A DNA stretch of 64,000 nt from Scortum barcoo (GCA_023238725.1 CM041545.1:11501782-11565781); one strand, 5' to 3'; numbered from the stretch's first letter, positions 1-13,591 are shown. A program made the numbers and translations. The notes: generated by a model not told the origin, from the letters alone.

Positions 1-3000
1 GGAGACAGGCAGAGAAGAAAAGATAAGGAGCAAATAGAGGGTAAGAGATTTCGTGTGCTTGTCTTGAAGTGAGTCAGATTAGCTGCCGAACCGACTCCGC
101 TGGGGCTTTGGCTCTGACATTTTTGTAATACATGATAAACATTGAGGTGGTGAAAATGAGCCGGCATGTGATAACAACAAACACTTTAAAGGAGCATCAG
201 CCTCAAGTAGTCATTGAAGCTTTATGATCATCAATCAAACCTTCGTTCCTCATTCTTTACACAGGCACTTTCCACCAGCTCTACCCCCTCTGTTGGATTC
301 CCTCCAATATCTCATTACCAGCGGTGCTTATCGAATCATCTGAAAGGGAGAAATACAATACTGAATCCACAATCCCATCAAAAAAACATGGATGGACATG
401 GATTTTGGAACGATACAATACATTCAGATTCAAAGTAACCTGATGCTATTCAGTTTAGCTGCAATTTGGGTTAGATATTCACCAAATAGTGCAACTAAAA
501 TGAATAATGGATTATTATAAATAGTAAATGAGGACCCCGGAAATGTATGTAATTATGTATTCTGCCACACCAAAACCAGTAAACATCAGTAATCAGTTGT
601 AGAGTAATACACTGGATAACCTTTTGGCCATTTTGTTGTTTCTCTAAAGTGCTGCCGACTTGGTATTGGTATGTGTCATCCCTGTGAATGAGGCATTTTC
701 AGTCACACTGGACGGGCGAATGTCCCTCGAAATTAAACAGCTAATTAACATTACTGTGAGTTCACACGTCCCTATCTTAAATTAATAAAAAGGGCTGTGG
801 TTCTGTGATGACTGCGAATGTTATGGCAATGTCAGGCAGGTCAGATCTGTGGTTGTTTATTAATGTAGCCAAATCTCTGACTGTTGTATTGGTTTTCTGA
901 AATATGCAAGTTCATTTCCACACCTGTACTAATGAGGTATTACTTATTAATTTCTCAACACCAAAGGTAATTAGCTATGTTACTCGTCTCATCCCAGCTT
1001 TGTCTCAAAGCCTCCATACCCATTATATTTTTCTTTGTAAATGTGTACAAAATATTGAAAAATACACTGTGTTTTATCAAGCAGCCCGCAGTGTTTAGAA
1101 GGTATTACACGAACCGTGAACTGGTGATGTAAGCTAAGCCCCTGTGACTGAACTCAGATACTATTCCCTCTCTGTAAGCAAATGTAAGCAAAGCGGCGGG
1201 TGGCTAAGACGACATAGCTCATAATAAGACAATTTTTGGGTTAGTGGGAGGCATATGTCTCCTCTGTGAGCTGTCTGTCCTCTCAGCACACAGAGATAGA
1301 AACTGAACCCTCCTTCAAACGTCTGTTAAGACTGTCAACAAGTTGACCGCTGAATTGTGAAAGTGAAGGAGTGTTCCCAAGATTAAATGTTTGATAGAAA
1401 ATGTCTGCTATGGGTCTATAGGTGTGGCAACAATAACTTCAGAGTGTTAGGTCAGGACACTATTGTAAGGCTGTCTTTTTATAGCTTTAACTATAAATAA
1501 ATCATTTCGGCTTGTGGGTAAAGAAAAGCACGGGACAAACTTCTTGTTTTAACTTGGTCCACTTTAAACTTTTGATTTGTTTTGTTTTTTACCACAGGAC
1601 AACCGTACACACAAAACAGGCAATGTGATGTAACACATATTACTCCGCTAATCTTAACTATCAAACTTGACAAGTTCACTATATTATATAGTTCACTTAA
1701 ATCATATTGTTTCCAACGTAACAATTATCGATGTGGTTATTATTTAAAATGATACAAAACAATAAATCTGAAAGGGCCATTTCCAAAATAAATTTCTACA
1801 AAATAAATCTCATCTTACACTATTATGATGCTCAGGTGAGTGTGTGGAACAAAGGATGAGTCCAGGTCTACGGTTTTGACTGTTTTTATGAAGGTAGGTG
1901 ATGGTAGGTGAGTTAAAGTGTGTATGGGTGTGATTATTGTTTCAATGGACGAACATGTGAAATGTTCATTTCTCATCTGCGCTTCTAACTCACTGCTACA
2001 TTTATAGGTGGGCACCAGCGAGGCGTGACATTGTTTGCAAGAAAATTTTCCACATTGCTACATTCGCAACATTACTGTAACATATTACAGTGTGCTGTCC
2101 AACACTGTATAACATATTTCATGTTTAATGTCCTAGTTTCATTTGACACACGGTGATACATTGAACAACACTGTACAACAACACTGAAATATTTCAGGTT
2201 ATTTGTTCTCATGGTTGTGTGTTGCGCGGGATGTGTCGCAGTCGAGCAAATAGTTTATGTTACTGAATAAAAAATGGGACTATGGGGAGCACTGGTTATT
2301 CATCCTGTATGGAGTTCTGCCCTTTATGACAGCAGGACCTGCTGTGTAATGTGAAAACAATCCCACACCACAGAGCTTCATGTAATTGGAAATCACACCA
2401 GCAGTCCAGTGTGCATCAATTCAAGTAACAGGGGAGAAGAAAGACAAACACCATCTATGCATCAGCACCTTGGAAGGAAAATATTTGTCTCTTTTGGTTC
2501 TTTCTCCCCCGACAAATTGAATGTTGTGATGGATCGGAATTGGTGACACGTCTCAGTTAGTTCTTAGACACATTTTGTAAGAAGCTGCAAAAGTGAACAC
2601 GTATTATTAAAATCAATTTGTTTTTGCCGTGCATATATTCACTGCTTTTTACTTTTAATCAGGTAACCTTTTACATAATTTAGGTTTAATTTGTGATTGA
2701 TAAAGTTCTGTGAAATTCTCTGGCCCTACAAACATATTACAGTAATTGTAATGTTAATTCATGCACATAACAATAGACTGCCTGTGCTATGTAAACATGT
2801 CACGTTTTCTGTAATTAACCCTTGTATTGTCACTTTTGGTACCCTTGTGTGCTCAAATATTTTTTTTTTATTTGTACATGTTTATCACAGAATGTTTATC
2901 ACAGAAAATAAGCTAAGGCCATTGAGTTTCAGGTTTCAGGTAGAAAAAAATTATAATTGAAATTTGACCTGAATACCATACAAGAGTTAAACAGACTAAT

Positions 3001-3374
3001 TAAAATATATTTCACAGTCAGTGCAGGATAACATCTTTTATTCTTTTGACTGACTGAACTCAATGCTTCAGGTTATAGTTTCAAATTGCCACAGTAGGTG
3101 AAAGTTCCCTCTTTAATCAACCATCTCCTTATAATTATATTGATATACTACCTCTTTGCAACAGCAAATACACATTAAAACAGAAACAATACAACCTCAG
3201 TTACATTTTCTATCAATTTAATTGGGACACGTTCTTAGGAAAACATATCTACAAAAGCTTTCACTTTGAATTGGCACATTGTGTCTTCCCTACAAAATTT
3301 ACTCTTGCAACACAGTATATTGCTGTGACAAGTATGACAAATATTTAAATAGCTTTTTTTGTTGTTTTTTTACT
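1..3374. other. Gene-free stretch, left edge
   Basis: No ORF resembles a known protein. The longest are under 90 codons and lie on both strands. A complex block near 690-800 contains the AT-rich homeodomain-like word CAGCTAATTAACATT, and another near 2260-2540 lacks repeats. Both could be regulatory, but I have no direct support. The rest is unremarkable AT-rich DNA. Confidence 0.45.
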
Positions 3375-3628
3375 GCATTAGGAGCAGGGAGACACAGTTA
3401 GCACCTAGTTGGTGAACATATTCATTTACTTTTTGTCATCATTTATCAGCTGAAAAGCCAGATATTTTCCTCAGCTTAGTTGGTTTGGACTTGTTTTTTT
3501 AGCATTAGGAGCAGGGAGACACAGTTAGCACCTAGTTGGTGAACATATTCATTTACTTTTTGTCATCATGTATCAGCTGAAAAGCCAGATATTTTCCTCA
3601 GAGTTGGTGGAGACCAAAACAGAGCTAA
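3375..3628 (+). repeat. Recent 127-bp tandem duplication inside a dispersed repeat
   Basis: Two 100-base blocks, 3375-3474 and 3502-3601, are identical except for one base (T versus G, in the ATCATTTATCAG/ATCATGTATCAG word). The offset is 127 bases. The 27-base spacer and the flanks are themselves related (poly-T then GCATTAGG; TTGGTTTGGAC versus TTGGTGGAGACC), so the duplicated unit is the whole 127 bases. The unit includes the core of a dispersed element also found at about 7.6 kb (reversed) and 42.8 kb. Confidence 0.85.
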
Positions 3629-3650
3629 AAGAGACTGAGATTGAATATTG
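3602..3650 (+). repeat. 3' part of dispersed repeat family A
   Basis: Continues from the duplicated block with GTTGGTGGAGACCAAAACAG and then CTAAAAGAGA. The same order of words occurs at 42890-42925 and, as the complement, at 7630-7690. It is a short non-autonomous element of unknown class; no terminal inverted repeats were identified. Confidence 0.65.
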
Positions 3651-3769
3651 AATTTACATTCATTAAATAACCAGAAACACGACTCAAAAATAAATAATGT
3701 TGTTCCGAAACTTATGCATGTGTAAAAATGATGCCAAAAACTTGTCAAGCTAAAAGGCGATGATACATG

Positions 3770-3951
3770 CAATGTTGTTCGAAAAATGTTTCCGATGCCA
3801 AAAACCAATTGTCCCAAGAGAAAATGATGTTGTAAACATATTAATGAATAAGGTGTATGTGCAAAACCAGATGATGCTTAAGGCATCAATGTTGTTCGCA
3901 GCATGTTTCCGTTGCCTCCAAGTTCAATGGCCCAAAGAAAATGATGTTGTA
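3770..3951 (+). repeat. Degenerate 117-bp tandem repeat
   Basis: Two diverged units start with CAATGTTGTTCG (3770 and 3887) and each ends in AAAATGATGTTGTA. The 117-base offset is a multiple of three. One forward frame (3760-3987) therefore stays open and shows the same peptide pattern twice (MLF..CFRC....P.ENDVV). A third partial match (AATGTTGTTCCG) lies near 3695. It is most likely a decaying minisatellite-like repeat rather than a gene. Confidence 0.7.
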
Positions 3952-3987
3952 TATTTTTTGTCAAGGTCAGGGAAGATCGCTGTCTGA

Positions 3988-6900
3988 CCTAATTCAGCTC
4001 AAATTCATTCAATACCCAAAAGCCCTGATGGTCATTTTTTTCTGTCAAGCTGAAGTTGTACATTTAAAATGTCAAATATCTCATGCACTGGACAAATGTC
4101 ACAAAAAGCTGCAACACGACACGAACAGGATGAAAGCCAACAGGATAGTTAATAACAAGGAGCCAAAGTCAATATCATAGCAGGTTTAGATTTTCCTTCA
4201 TAATACAACCGTGATAACAATACAGCCATAGTGAAAGCAAATCCATACTACATATTCATTGTCCATTCTCTCTAAGTGATGAAATGCCATGTGCTAAGAA
4301 AATGGAGGCTATGCTAATAGCTGCAAAGTTTAAATTATAAATGCTGGCAAGACAAATAATTAAAAATAAGCGATATCTTGTTTTCTTGTTGTGAAGCTGT
4401 ATACACAAGTGAGCTGTGATTTTTACAACTGTGAAAAGAAACAATTTGTTCTAAGTGAAAAAAAGTAAGTGTCTGGCCTGCCTTAAAAATTTAAGTTGAC
4501 TGTACTTAAGAAGACAAGTTAAAATTACCTCAGCTTTAAACCCCTTAGGGTCTGATTGCTAAAAATTCACACTTTTACTTGGAGGCATAATTCAAATCTG
4601 AACATGAAAATTATCCACATATTCTTAGACTCAAGGTGACTTTTATTTCCCGAGTATAACATCAATGTCTGTTGAAATTTATGAACGTCCATAAATCCTG
4701 CTTAGACAGATGCTTATCAAAGACTCGGCCCTTGCACCCAGCACACCTGTTGATCACCCGAACTCATCACCCCTTCTGACCTCCTCGCTGTAACAGCAGA
4801 TGTGTGTCATTAACTCAATAGTGCATTTTATCCATTTTAAACCCTGCCTTCTCTCACTGTTGTTCCCAGACTGTTGAGCTGCGTGCTCTGCCACTGTTGC
4901 AGCGTCTTTCTCTGTTAGTCAACGTCACTCAGCACGCTGCTTTGTCACCTTTACCTCAGTGTGGTGAGGTTCGACACCGTGATCTTCTCAAGTCTGGTGT
5001 CTGTGTTTGGGCTCTGCCTGCATCGCTGACAGTGTGTCGAGCATGAGGGCTGCGGTTTTCAAGCCGCTTCAAGCTTTGATTTGTGCCTCCATTCGATGCC
5101 TCATAGTTGTCATGGCAGAGCAGTTTGACGAGTCTCTTGAGGGCAAAACAACCAGAAAGAAAAAAAGAAAAACACTCTCCCAGAGAACAGAGTTCAACTA
5201 ACTGGTTAATTAGGTTAACAGTTTTATACGTCACAGCAGCAGAACCACAGGTGTAATAAATAAATATTATATATTGATACTAATTAATACTACTACTATT
5301 AATAAGTTCCAGGGTATTTTATACGTTGTCTCGCTGTTTGCTTACTCAGATGCTTCAATACTACACTACTTGTGTGCTTCTCCTGACGTGGCCACATCTT
5401 GAATGTCTGATGTGAGACAGCTCTGGTGATAAGCTATTATATAGTACTGCAGTGTAAAACAACAATTATAATATGCTCTATTTATAGAACATGTTTCAAG
5501 ATATACAAAGACTCACACAACAACCTAACAAGCTATTAGTGAGAAAGAAATCATCTCGTATTATCTGTTTTACACACAGACTATGTTTTTGACACTTTAT
5601 ACTCCTATACCATTACTTTACCTGTGAGATCTGAAATTGACATTTGTGTCACTCTTAAGGCCGCGCTCGGTGTAAATGAGTCCCCATTAACAGCCAAGGG
5701 ATGTGAAATTTCATTACGCAGATTGAGATCAACAGCTTGCCAACACCTTGCTTGTAATGTGCTTGCTTAATGTGCGTGATTAAATCTTTGCTTTTCCCTG
5801 TCCAACCGTCATACAAATAAGCGGCAGAATTTTAAGCACCGGCATCCAAACTTCCTTTACAGCTGGTATACAAAGACTACGCCAAGTCAGACTTCACAGC
5901 ACTGACATGCGGCACAAGGTTGGGACCTGACAACACTCAATTTTCCACATCGGTCTGAGGTTCAACCTCCTGACCCGACATTAATATTCATCACCCTCTC
6001 TGCCTTTGAGCTGCAAACACCAGCTCAGCCAAATAAACAAATCCACCCTGATAAGACTGTCCTTACATCAAAGCCGGCGTAGCCCGAGCCATTTAAGATA
6101 TCGTCCTGGCCTACAGTAAAAAAGTGAATTTGTAGTCATTTTCACTGTTATATATTCATTTACTTTATTCATCTTGCTCCTCAGTCAGCACTTATGAAAG
6201 ATTCATCCTGCGTGGCTGGTGCAGGAGGGGGAGATAGATGTAGCATAGACGACGTCAGAGACATCATTTTTACTTGCGCTTCCGTGCTTGTTGTAGCCAC
6301 AAAATCTTTCATATTTTATTACCCTGTGCAAAAATTTATACAAGCTAAAAAAAGACACAAAGATTAAAATATATTCCTGTGTAGTTTTTTTTTTTACCTT
6401 TTGTCCACTGCAGCATCGTTTCAATTTTTCTAGAGATAAATGGTTTGGACTGATGAAAACACGATGAAGTCATAAAACATCTAGGAAAACACCTATAGAC
6501 AAGTCATATGTTATTTTCTGAGTTTATAAAAAATTGTATTACCTAAAATGTAACAAACTGTGATTAAAGTGGTTGTCATACTTTCCATAATAATATATTA
6601 AATTGCAGCATTTAAATGACCCAAGAATTACGTATTATTTCCTTGATAGAGACCTGTCATGTTTTAATAAATATTATTTTTATTTTATATAAATCTCCAC
6701 TAAGAAGGCAATGCCTGAGAAGCAAAATCCAGGGTAAAAAAATGATCATACATTTTTAGCCTAAATGCAGAGAGCACACTGTAATAACTAAAGGCGACTC
6801 AGATGAACATTTTTACATTGAAGGTGACTAAGGATTTTAGTGAATTGAACCATGAGGGTGCACAGTGGTTTAATGGTCTTTTAGTGCGTAAATCAAAATG

Positions 6901-7499
6901 AAACTATAAAAGTGAGGAAGATCCCCAAAGTGTTCGATATTAAATAAATAAAATATTTATAAATATGAAAAGACAGTATGAAATAAATACTCCTATAAAT
7001 CACTTAAGAAAAATACAGAAATGGAACATGAGAAATTGTTACAGCACAACCTATTATCATGAAATGTTATTTCATAATTCTTAGTTTCGTGAGTGCCAAA
7101 GTAATTCAAGGGGCTTGGGCTGGAAACCCTCTCTTCTTTTTCATCCTCACTTTTTTTCCCCCTCCTTGCTCTAGTTCCTACATACTTCCCTGCTTTCTGT
7201 GACATGCAGAGCTATGACAGGTATCAAAGCAGAGTACCTTGTCTGAACATGACTATATAAGAAACGTGTCTGATTCAAGTCAGTAAGTGGGTCTGGGATT
7301 TGCTGATCTGTCACTCTTTGAATTCAGAACATGTCTGGCTTGTATCTTTTCCTGCCACAGTGCCTCTGACTACAAGCTAAATGCCAGGCTAACATGCATC
7401 GGACACAGCACAAATGAACAAACACAGCACCTCCGTCTTAAATCTGCAATGACTGGAGCCACTTGAGGGCAGCAGAAAGAAGCATCATCAAATCGTCAA
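3988..7499. other. Gene-free stretch with possible non-coding elements
   Basis: Only short chance ORFs. Two repeat-free, balanced-composition blocks near 5640-5800 and 5930-6110 look like conserved non-coding DNA, by appearance only. The 6120-7100 interval is AT-rich and featureless. Confidence 0.4.
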
Positions 7500-7559
7500 C
7501 TTTAAAGTTGATATTGCAAACTTTTTAGCAAACAGTTGCTTATTTACACATTCGGCAGT

Positions 7560-7725
7560 TGCGGCACATTATTTTCATTCGTTTTGTTTCTGGTCACCTG
7601 ATGTCTGTCTAATATTATTTATACTCTTTTTTTTACCTCTGTTTTTGGTCTCCACTGACTCCTGGGGAAAACATCTGGCTTTTTAGTTAAATCCTCCACT
7701 GTGTTCACCAGCTAGTCTATCTAGG
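7560..7725 (-). repeat. Dispersed repeat family A, reversed copy
   Basis: Read on the minus strand, it shows the same ordered words as 3540-3650: CTAGCTGGTGAAC, AAAAAGCCAGATGTTTTCC and GTGGAGACCAAAAACAGAG. It is diverged, so it is an older insertion. Confidence 0.65.
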
Positions 7726-8384
7726 CTTTTTAGAGCTTCTTCATTGAAAGTAGCCGACTGCTACTTAAATAGCCAAATGATATCATCATTTATTTAGACT
7801 GGCAATCGATGCTCTTGTATAACACTACAATATCAATATTTCAAACTGCAGTAACACTTAAATTATGCACTAATTGAAGATTAATTTGTCTTCGTATACA
7901 ACAAGGTAAACAGGCAGTGTAACCAGGTGCACGGATGAAGCTACTTCTTTCGTATGCCTATGATTATTGGGTCGTTCATTATGCTAATCGAATAGTCTCA
8001 TTGAACACAATTCTTATCAATTTTTATTTACATAGGTCATTTACAGAGTTATCTGAAGCTAGGAGCATTTGATGAATCTGAACACTTGCTGTTTTAAAAA
8101 AGTAAGTGAAGATAAGAGTATGAAAATGATTGTTTTCACATCGTCATTTGATACATTATTATAAAGAGCAGTTACAGCCTCTCTACATGGCCTTTTTTTT
8201 TTATTTGGTGTTTTGTTGCTGTTGCAGAGATTAGCGATTGTTTCCTCCCCTCTCTCAGCTTTGCCCTCCTGACTTTGTCCTGTGTCTTTTTTTTCCCTCT
8301 AACAGACTGGATGAGACAAATCAACAGCAAGTTGTATGCAGTTTATTCATTATTCAGCTTTCCTTTAAGCTTCACTGGGATCAC

Positions 8385-9240
8385 AGATTTAAGTCCAGGC
8401 TTTGGCTGGACCACTCAAGGACGTTCAGGGATTTTTTCGGAAGCCATTCCAGCATTGTCTGGGCTTGTGTGCTCTGGAACAGGTCTTCGGATATATCTGT
8501 GAATTTGGCCCTGCTTATTGTTCCCTCCATCCCTACCAGTCTTGGAGTCCCTGCTGCTGAGAAGAGCACTAATCCCCATGCTGCCCTAACCGTCCCTCTC
8601 TGTAGCGATGGCGTGGCATGTGCTTTTCACCAGATAAAGAACAGTTACATAACATTTTGTCACATTTGAACAATTAAAGACAGAGAATCTTTTTCTTAAT
8701 ACTCTGGGAGACCTCTGAGTGGCATTTGGCAAACTTCAGGTGGGTTCTCATGTCTATTTGACTGTATTTATCACAGTTTGCTAAGACTTGAATGACACTG
8801 CTGCAGTGATGGTTGTCCTTTCTGTAAATTCTCCCATCTCTGCAGAGCAACTCTGCAACAGGGAGAATCTCTGTTTGAGTCAAATTTCAGTTCTTAGTCA
8901 CTTCCCTGACCAAAGATTTTATTGTTGTTAATTTGGCCAGATGGTCAGCTCTACTATGCAATGATGGTAGAAACTCCAGAGAATATCCATCCTTGAATTT
9001 ATACAGACATCAAAGTAATCTTGGGGTCCAGAGGAGAAATCCACTTTGGATTTGCATGCTTTTGTTTTTGGCCTTAAATTCTGTATAAGCAGGGTGAGCT
9101 ATTATGGGTGGCTACCCATCTTTTTTAATCATGCTTAATGAATTAAAATCAATTCAGCACAGATGAACTCCAATTAAGTTGTAGGAAACAAGATTAATTG
9201 GAGTGCATCTGTTCATCTATCCACTGAACATGATTCAGGG
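8385..9240 (-). pseudogene. Tc1/mariner-like transposase relic
   Basis: On the minus strand the fragment at 8381-8569 reads MLFSAAGTPRLVGMEGTI and later SLNVLEWSSQSLDLN. These correspond to the late part of fish Tc1-like transposases (FSAAGTGRLVRIEG and VNVLEWPSQSPDLNP as I recall them). Further left in protein order, matching DNA continues at 8700-8880 (the word TTTGGCAAACTTCAGG) and the 5' non-coding end near 9140-9230 (TGAACTCCAATTAAG). The segment that should carry the second catalytic Asp (the NDPKHT region) is deleted between the two blocks. There are many frame breaks and no intact terminal repeats were identified. It is an old, inactive DNA transposon. Confidence 0.8.
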
Positions 9241-10880
9241 AGGTGCACAGCTATTCATGAATTGATTGGTCAGCTTTGCCTTATTGACTGCCCCAATGAC
9301 TTGCTTAAAGTAGCATGTAAAAGCCACGTTGCTGAACACATTGGTCTGCCAACTTCTTTCTTGTCGCCTGTTGCTGTCCTTATCTGGCTGACCTCCAGCA
9401 TGCCTTCTAAGGGTTGCCAAATGCGGAGCACTTACCATCTGTAAGGCCATGGCAATGTGTTGCAAGATTGTAACAAGATTTGGTTACAGTGAATATATGG
9501 GATGGTTCTAGGGACTCGCAGCGAAGTAGATGGCATCAGTGTGCATGAATCTTGTCTGTAGTTTTAGATTCTCATTCAGTAATCTTTGAAGTATGTTCTG
9601 AATGACACACCGTGATATATGAGAGAGTGAGAGAGATGGCGTCTGTGGAGGGAAAGCCTCCAAGGCGGCACTGCTTGCTGTTTCTTGGACTTCAAACAGT
9701 CCATGCTTATCTTTGATGCATGTTTGAGGTCACTGCCGTGCTGGGAGAGGAATCCTCTGCCGCTCAACTGTAAGGCACATGGGGTTAGTATTCCTTGTCT
9801 TTGACAAATATGTGGTTGATCCTGTGCAAGTCAGCAATGCAAAACATTGTGAATATACATGAATGTTTCCACCGTGTTTCACTGTCAGTTGTAAGCACTG
9901 TTTTTCATCATTCAGCTTTCCTATAAGCTTATAAATATAAAGTTCACTTTTATTGGTATGTGCTGTCAGAAGAATATCACATAGGATGTGAAATGCACCA
10001 CCAGCCTTTATATTCAAACCAACAAAAGATTCCTTTTCTACTATCTGTGCGTACAACTAAATATCAATTCTAAATTACAATGGCCTTCCTTGGTATAGCC
10101 TTACTAGAACTGACTGGAAAAAAGGAGAATAAAATGACCAACAACTAATAAAATAGGCTAGCATGCATAAAACAGTATCAAACTACATAAATTAAAGAGA
10201 CTAACATGTAGGATCATCAGCAGCATCACCGAGGCAAACCAAACTGAAGCTATCGCTCTGTGGCTGTTGATTTTCTCATCTGCAGAATGATCTACAACGA
10301 TCGCTGAGTTTGTTGCTGAACTGATATCTGAAAGGTTAGCTAGCCACAGGCATGGCGGAGTCTTACACAACTTTCTCTCGGTTCTTCTTCTTTGCTCCTT
10401 CGCCCTCTTTGCATAACAAAACCGCCAATCCACTCAACCTCTCTGGTCTCACTCCTCTCCTCAAAACAGAGATTACCAAACACAGCAGGGAGGCATCACA
10501 CGCTTCATTAACTTGATTTCATTAAAGAAGGTAGATGCAACCTTTTTTACCTATACTGAGTTACAGTACCGCTGATATTAAGCATTAAGCCATGATGACG
10601 TCAACCTTAATTCTGCTGCATTGTTGTGCATTTTCTTTGCTCTATTCACAGTTTGCTAACATGGGTCTGGACCTGTTGCAACCACTCATGCTCCATGTTA
10701 TTAATATGTAAATGTTCTTTTTAGGTTCAGAAGTGAAATTGTATTATTGATTACATTTTCATTCTCATTGTATAAATGGCCATCATCTCTTAAGAGCATT
10801 TCCTGTCTAATGTAACCTACTTTTTTTAGTTGCAGATTCGGTTGTCTGAGTAACATTAAACATATGGAAGTTTGCTCACT
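9241..10880. other. Gene-free stretch
   Basis: ORFs of 60-108 codons occur on both strands here, the longest on the minus strand at 9730-10056. None resembles a known protein or shows bias. I see no recognisable repeat. Confidence 0.4.
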
Positions 10881-10966
10881 GCCAGCTGGGACAGGCTCCA
10901 GCTCCAGCACCCCACAAAGGACAAGCAGGTATAGATAATGGATGGATGGATGGATGGATGGATGGT
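10881..10966 (+). mobile_element. 3' tail of a fish LINE (L2/RTE-like) with (GGAT)n end
   Basis: The sequence GCCAGCTGGGACAGGCTCCAG, then CAGCACCCC, then ACAAGCAGGTATAGATAATG and a (GGAT)n run at about 10938-10965 closely matches the very common fish retrotransposon end with the form 'gggataggctccagc...ggataagcggt...atggatggatgg'. Only the tail is recognisable, as with most 5'-truncated LINE copies or LINE-tailed SINEs. No reverse transcriptase is visible upstream. Confidence 0.75.
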
Positions 10967-13586
10967 GGAAAGATAATAGACAATTCCCTCATATGCTAAA
11001 TTTCTCCATATGCTTCCTTGGTGTGACAATCTCAAAAACTATTTTAATACCACACTATTTATTCAAAACTATGTCAAATTAAAGAAAAATATGGCCAGTT
11101 GGGTCATTGTAAACACATACCTTTGCCTCCCACTCACTATCTCTATATCACTATTGCCAGCATTTTTTTTTTTATTCCATAAGGACTTTAGCCTGTTTGT
11201 AATTTACACAAGAAAGAGATGTGTGATCAAAGGGGAGGCAGAGAACAAATAACTTGAAAATAACCGTAGGTTTTCTCACTTTTTTCTGTCTGAAAAGGCA
11301 CTACCAGACAGTGAAAAGGTTGATTTTTTTGGATGAGGTGACACGTCTGAGGATAGCATCACACCTTTAAGGTGGGCCTATCAGCTCCTTGGAACAGGCT
11401 TCCTAACAGACTGGCTCCCCTGGGGGTTCTGCTCCACACTCTCAGGGTTGGGAGTGTGAGTCATACTCTTCCTGAGATATCACTGGTGCGGCACCCAGAA
11501 GAGTCTGGCTCTGCCAGAATGAGGAATAGGGAGGAATAAGGCAGATAACATAAACATACATGGAAAAGGATCCAGATAGGGGAAAGCCGGGTCTCGATTG
11601 AACAGAGCAGATGTAGAAATGTGGATACAGTGTATGTCTAAAATGCAGAGATTAGAGCAATCCTTTTTTAATTGATTGCAGATCTAGAAGCATTTGCAGG
11701 CTGACCTAGAATCTTCTGTGGATCATAATTATAACATAATCAACGGCAACCAAACCAATTTCATTCTTTTGTTTTTGCAATGTATGTATTGCACTCAAAG
11801 GGGGTAAAAAAAAAGGACATCATTGTGTATCTACAGCTTTGTATGTAAGTCTGTGTGATGACTAAAAAGTGTTATTCAATATTTTTCTTACTGTCAATAA
11901 ATCAGGCCAAATATATGTTTTAATTTAATATATAGTACAAAAACATCTTATGGTATTTCTGAAAACAACTGTTATTATATTATTAGCTTCTATCCTTTAT
12001 TGATATTCTCTCATGTAACCTTTCTCTGTCATTTTATGGTGGTGATATGACCACATTTTGCTTCTTTGCTTTGTTTTGTTTTACAAAATGTATTGATTTC
12101 CATAAAACTTCTAATTAAAAAACAAATCAAATGAGTGATTGAATTTGTTGTTTTACAAGTGCTTAAAGTTTGATGCACAACACTAGCACACAGTTAATTA
12201 TTTATCCTCAGGCTAATTTATATTTTGATTACATTTGCACCAACTTGAAATATCAGAAAAGTATTATTATTAATATTTCAGTGTTGATTTCAAGCACATT
12301 GCACATTCCCAGTTGGATGCATACAGTCTATCTATCCATCCATCCATCCATCCATCCAGAGAAAACTCCATATCCACTGTTGCAATAACACTGTTGTGGA
12401 AAGAGCTTAAAACTTGATGCCTCTTGGGAGTTGCTCCTCTGGAATGCTGCTTGTTGAAGTGTAGACAGTGTTCATGTTGGGTTACTACAGTTCATGTAAA
12501 AAGGGCTGAAATGCTGAGGCCTACTGCAGTGGGGCAGCACTATGGTTCAAAAGAGAAAAAGAAAGAGGAGATTGAACGAGCAGCGCCTGGCACATAGATA
12601 GTGGGACAGATGGCCGTGAGGGTCCATATGGGGTGGGGAGTGTGTCCAAGCGTTCTACTGACATTGTGTATCTACATGGACGCTTGCGTGTGTTTTCCTG
12701 CGTGTGCATGCGTAAATCTACGTGATTCGGAGCATCATATGCACACCTATGGATTGTGTATCCTGTGCGGTGGAAAAGCAAGTGCATACAGATAAATCTG
12801 TCATTTCGTGTGTGCCCATGTGTGAAGGGAATAACCTGCTTTTTGGACAAATCATCGGCCCCAACATTACCGCCACCACAGGTTAAACTGACCCTCAGCG
12901 TGAGCGGCTCGTCTGAAGGAGAAGGGCCAAGAACACGGCATTACTAACGTCAGTTGGTCAGCAGCAGCACACCGCCACACATGGCCCACCATCATGGCAC
13001 AGCAGAAAACACGAATGCATGAGCACGAATATGAGAAGCAGATAGATCCTGACCCAGTAGGACCCGTGTAGGCTCCTGTTAAACCCAATATGTGGAAGGA
13101 ACTGAAGAACAAAAACAAAATATATATCTATCTGAAGGCTTTCCATATATAATAAGAAATACAGGAAAAAGTAACAAGTAATACTTTGGAAACAATTTCA
13201 CCCTAATGCTTTTAAAAAACATGAAAATTGTCTGCTTCAGGTATGACAAGAACCTGCTATCATTATTTATGTGAGCATTGGTGTGTGCTTCCACATATTT
13301 TCTCTGTCTACTTGCTGTATCTAATCTGAGGATCAGCGCCAGACTGCAATATTAGAAAGAGGAATGTGGACTTTATGGGAATTAGGTCTGGTACATGACA
13401 AACGAGCACGGACAGTCGAGGCTCCCAGACGCTCATGATCATGTCTGATGCAGTCATTTAGGATAAACAGAAGCTCAGGGACAAATGAGCTTAGTTCCTT
13501 TCCTGAAAGGAGCTTTGGAATGAGTGCATAATGAAATGTATAATTTATTTATTCTGAGATGCTCGAGGGCTCTATGAAATAAACAT
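10967..13586. other. Gene-free stretch with a short (ATCC)n repeat
   Basis: Contains an (ATCC)n microsatellite at about 12332-12358. A moderately GC-rich block without repeats lies near 11330-11530, and a block at 12540-13080 carries overlapping chance ORFs on both strands. No protein or RNA gene was recognised. Confidence 0.4.
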
Positions 13587-13591
13587 GAGAG

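Noticed and set aside
12328..12358. (ATCC)n as a reversed LINE tail
   Set aside because: Sequence beyond it does not show the complement of the 'ggctccagc' LINE end, so it is called a plain microsatellite.
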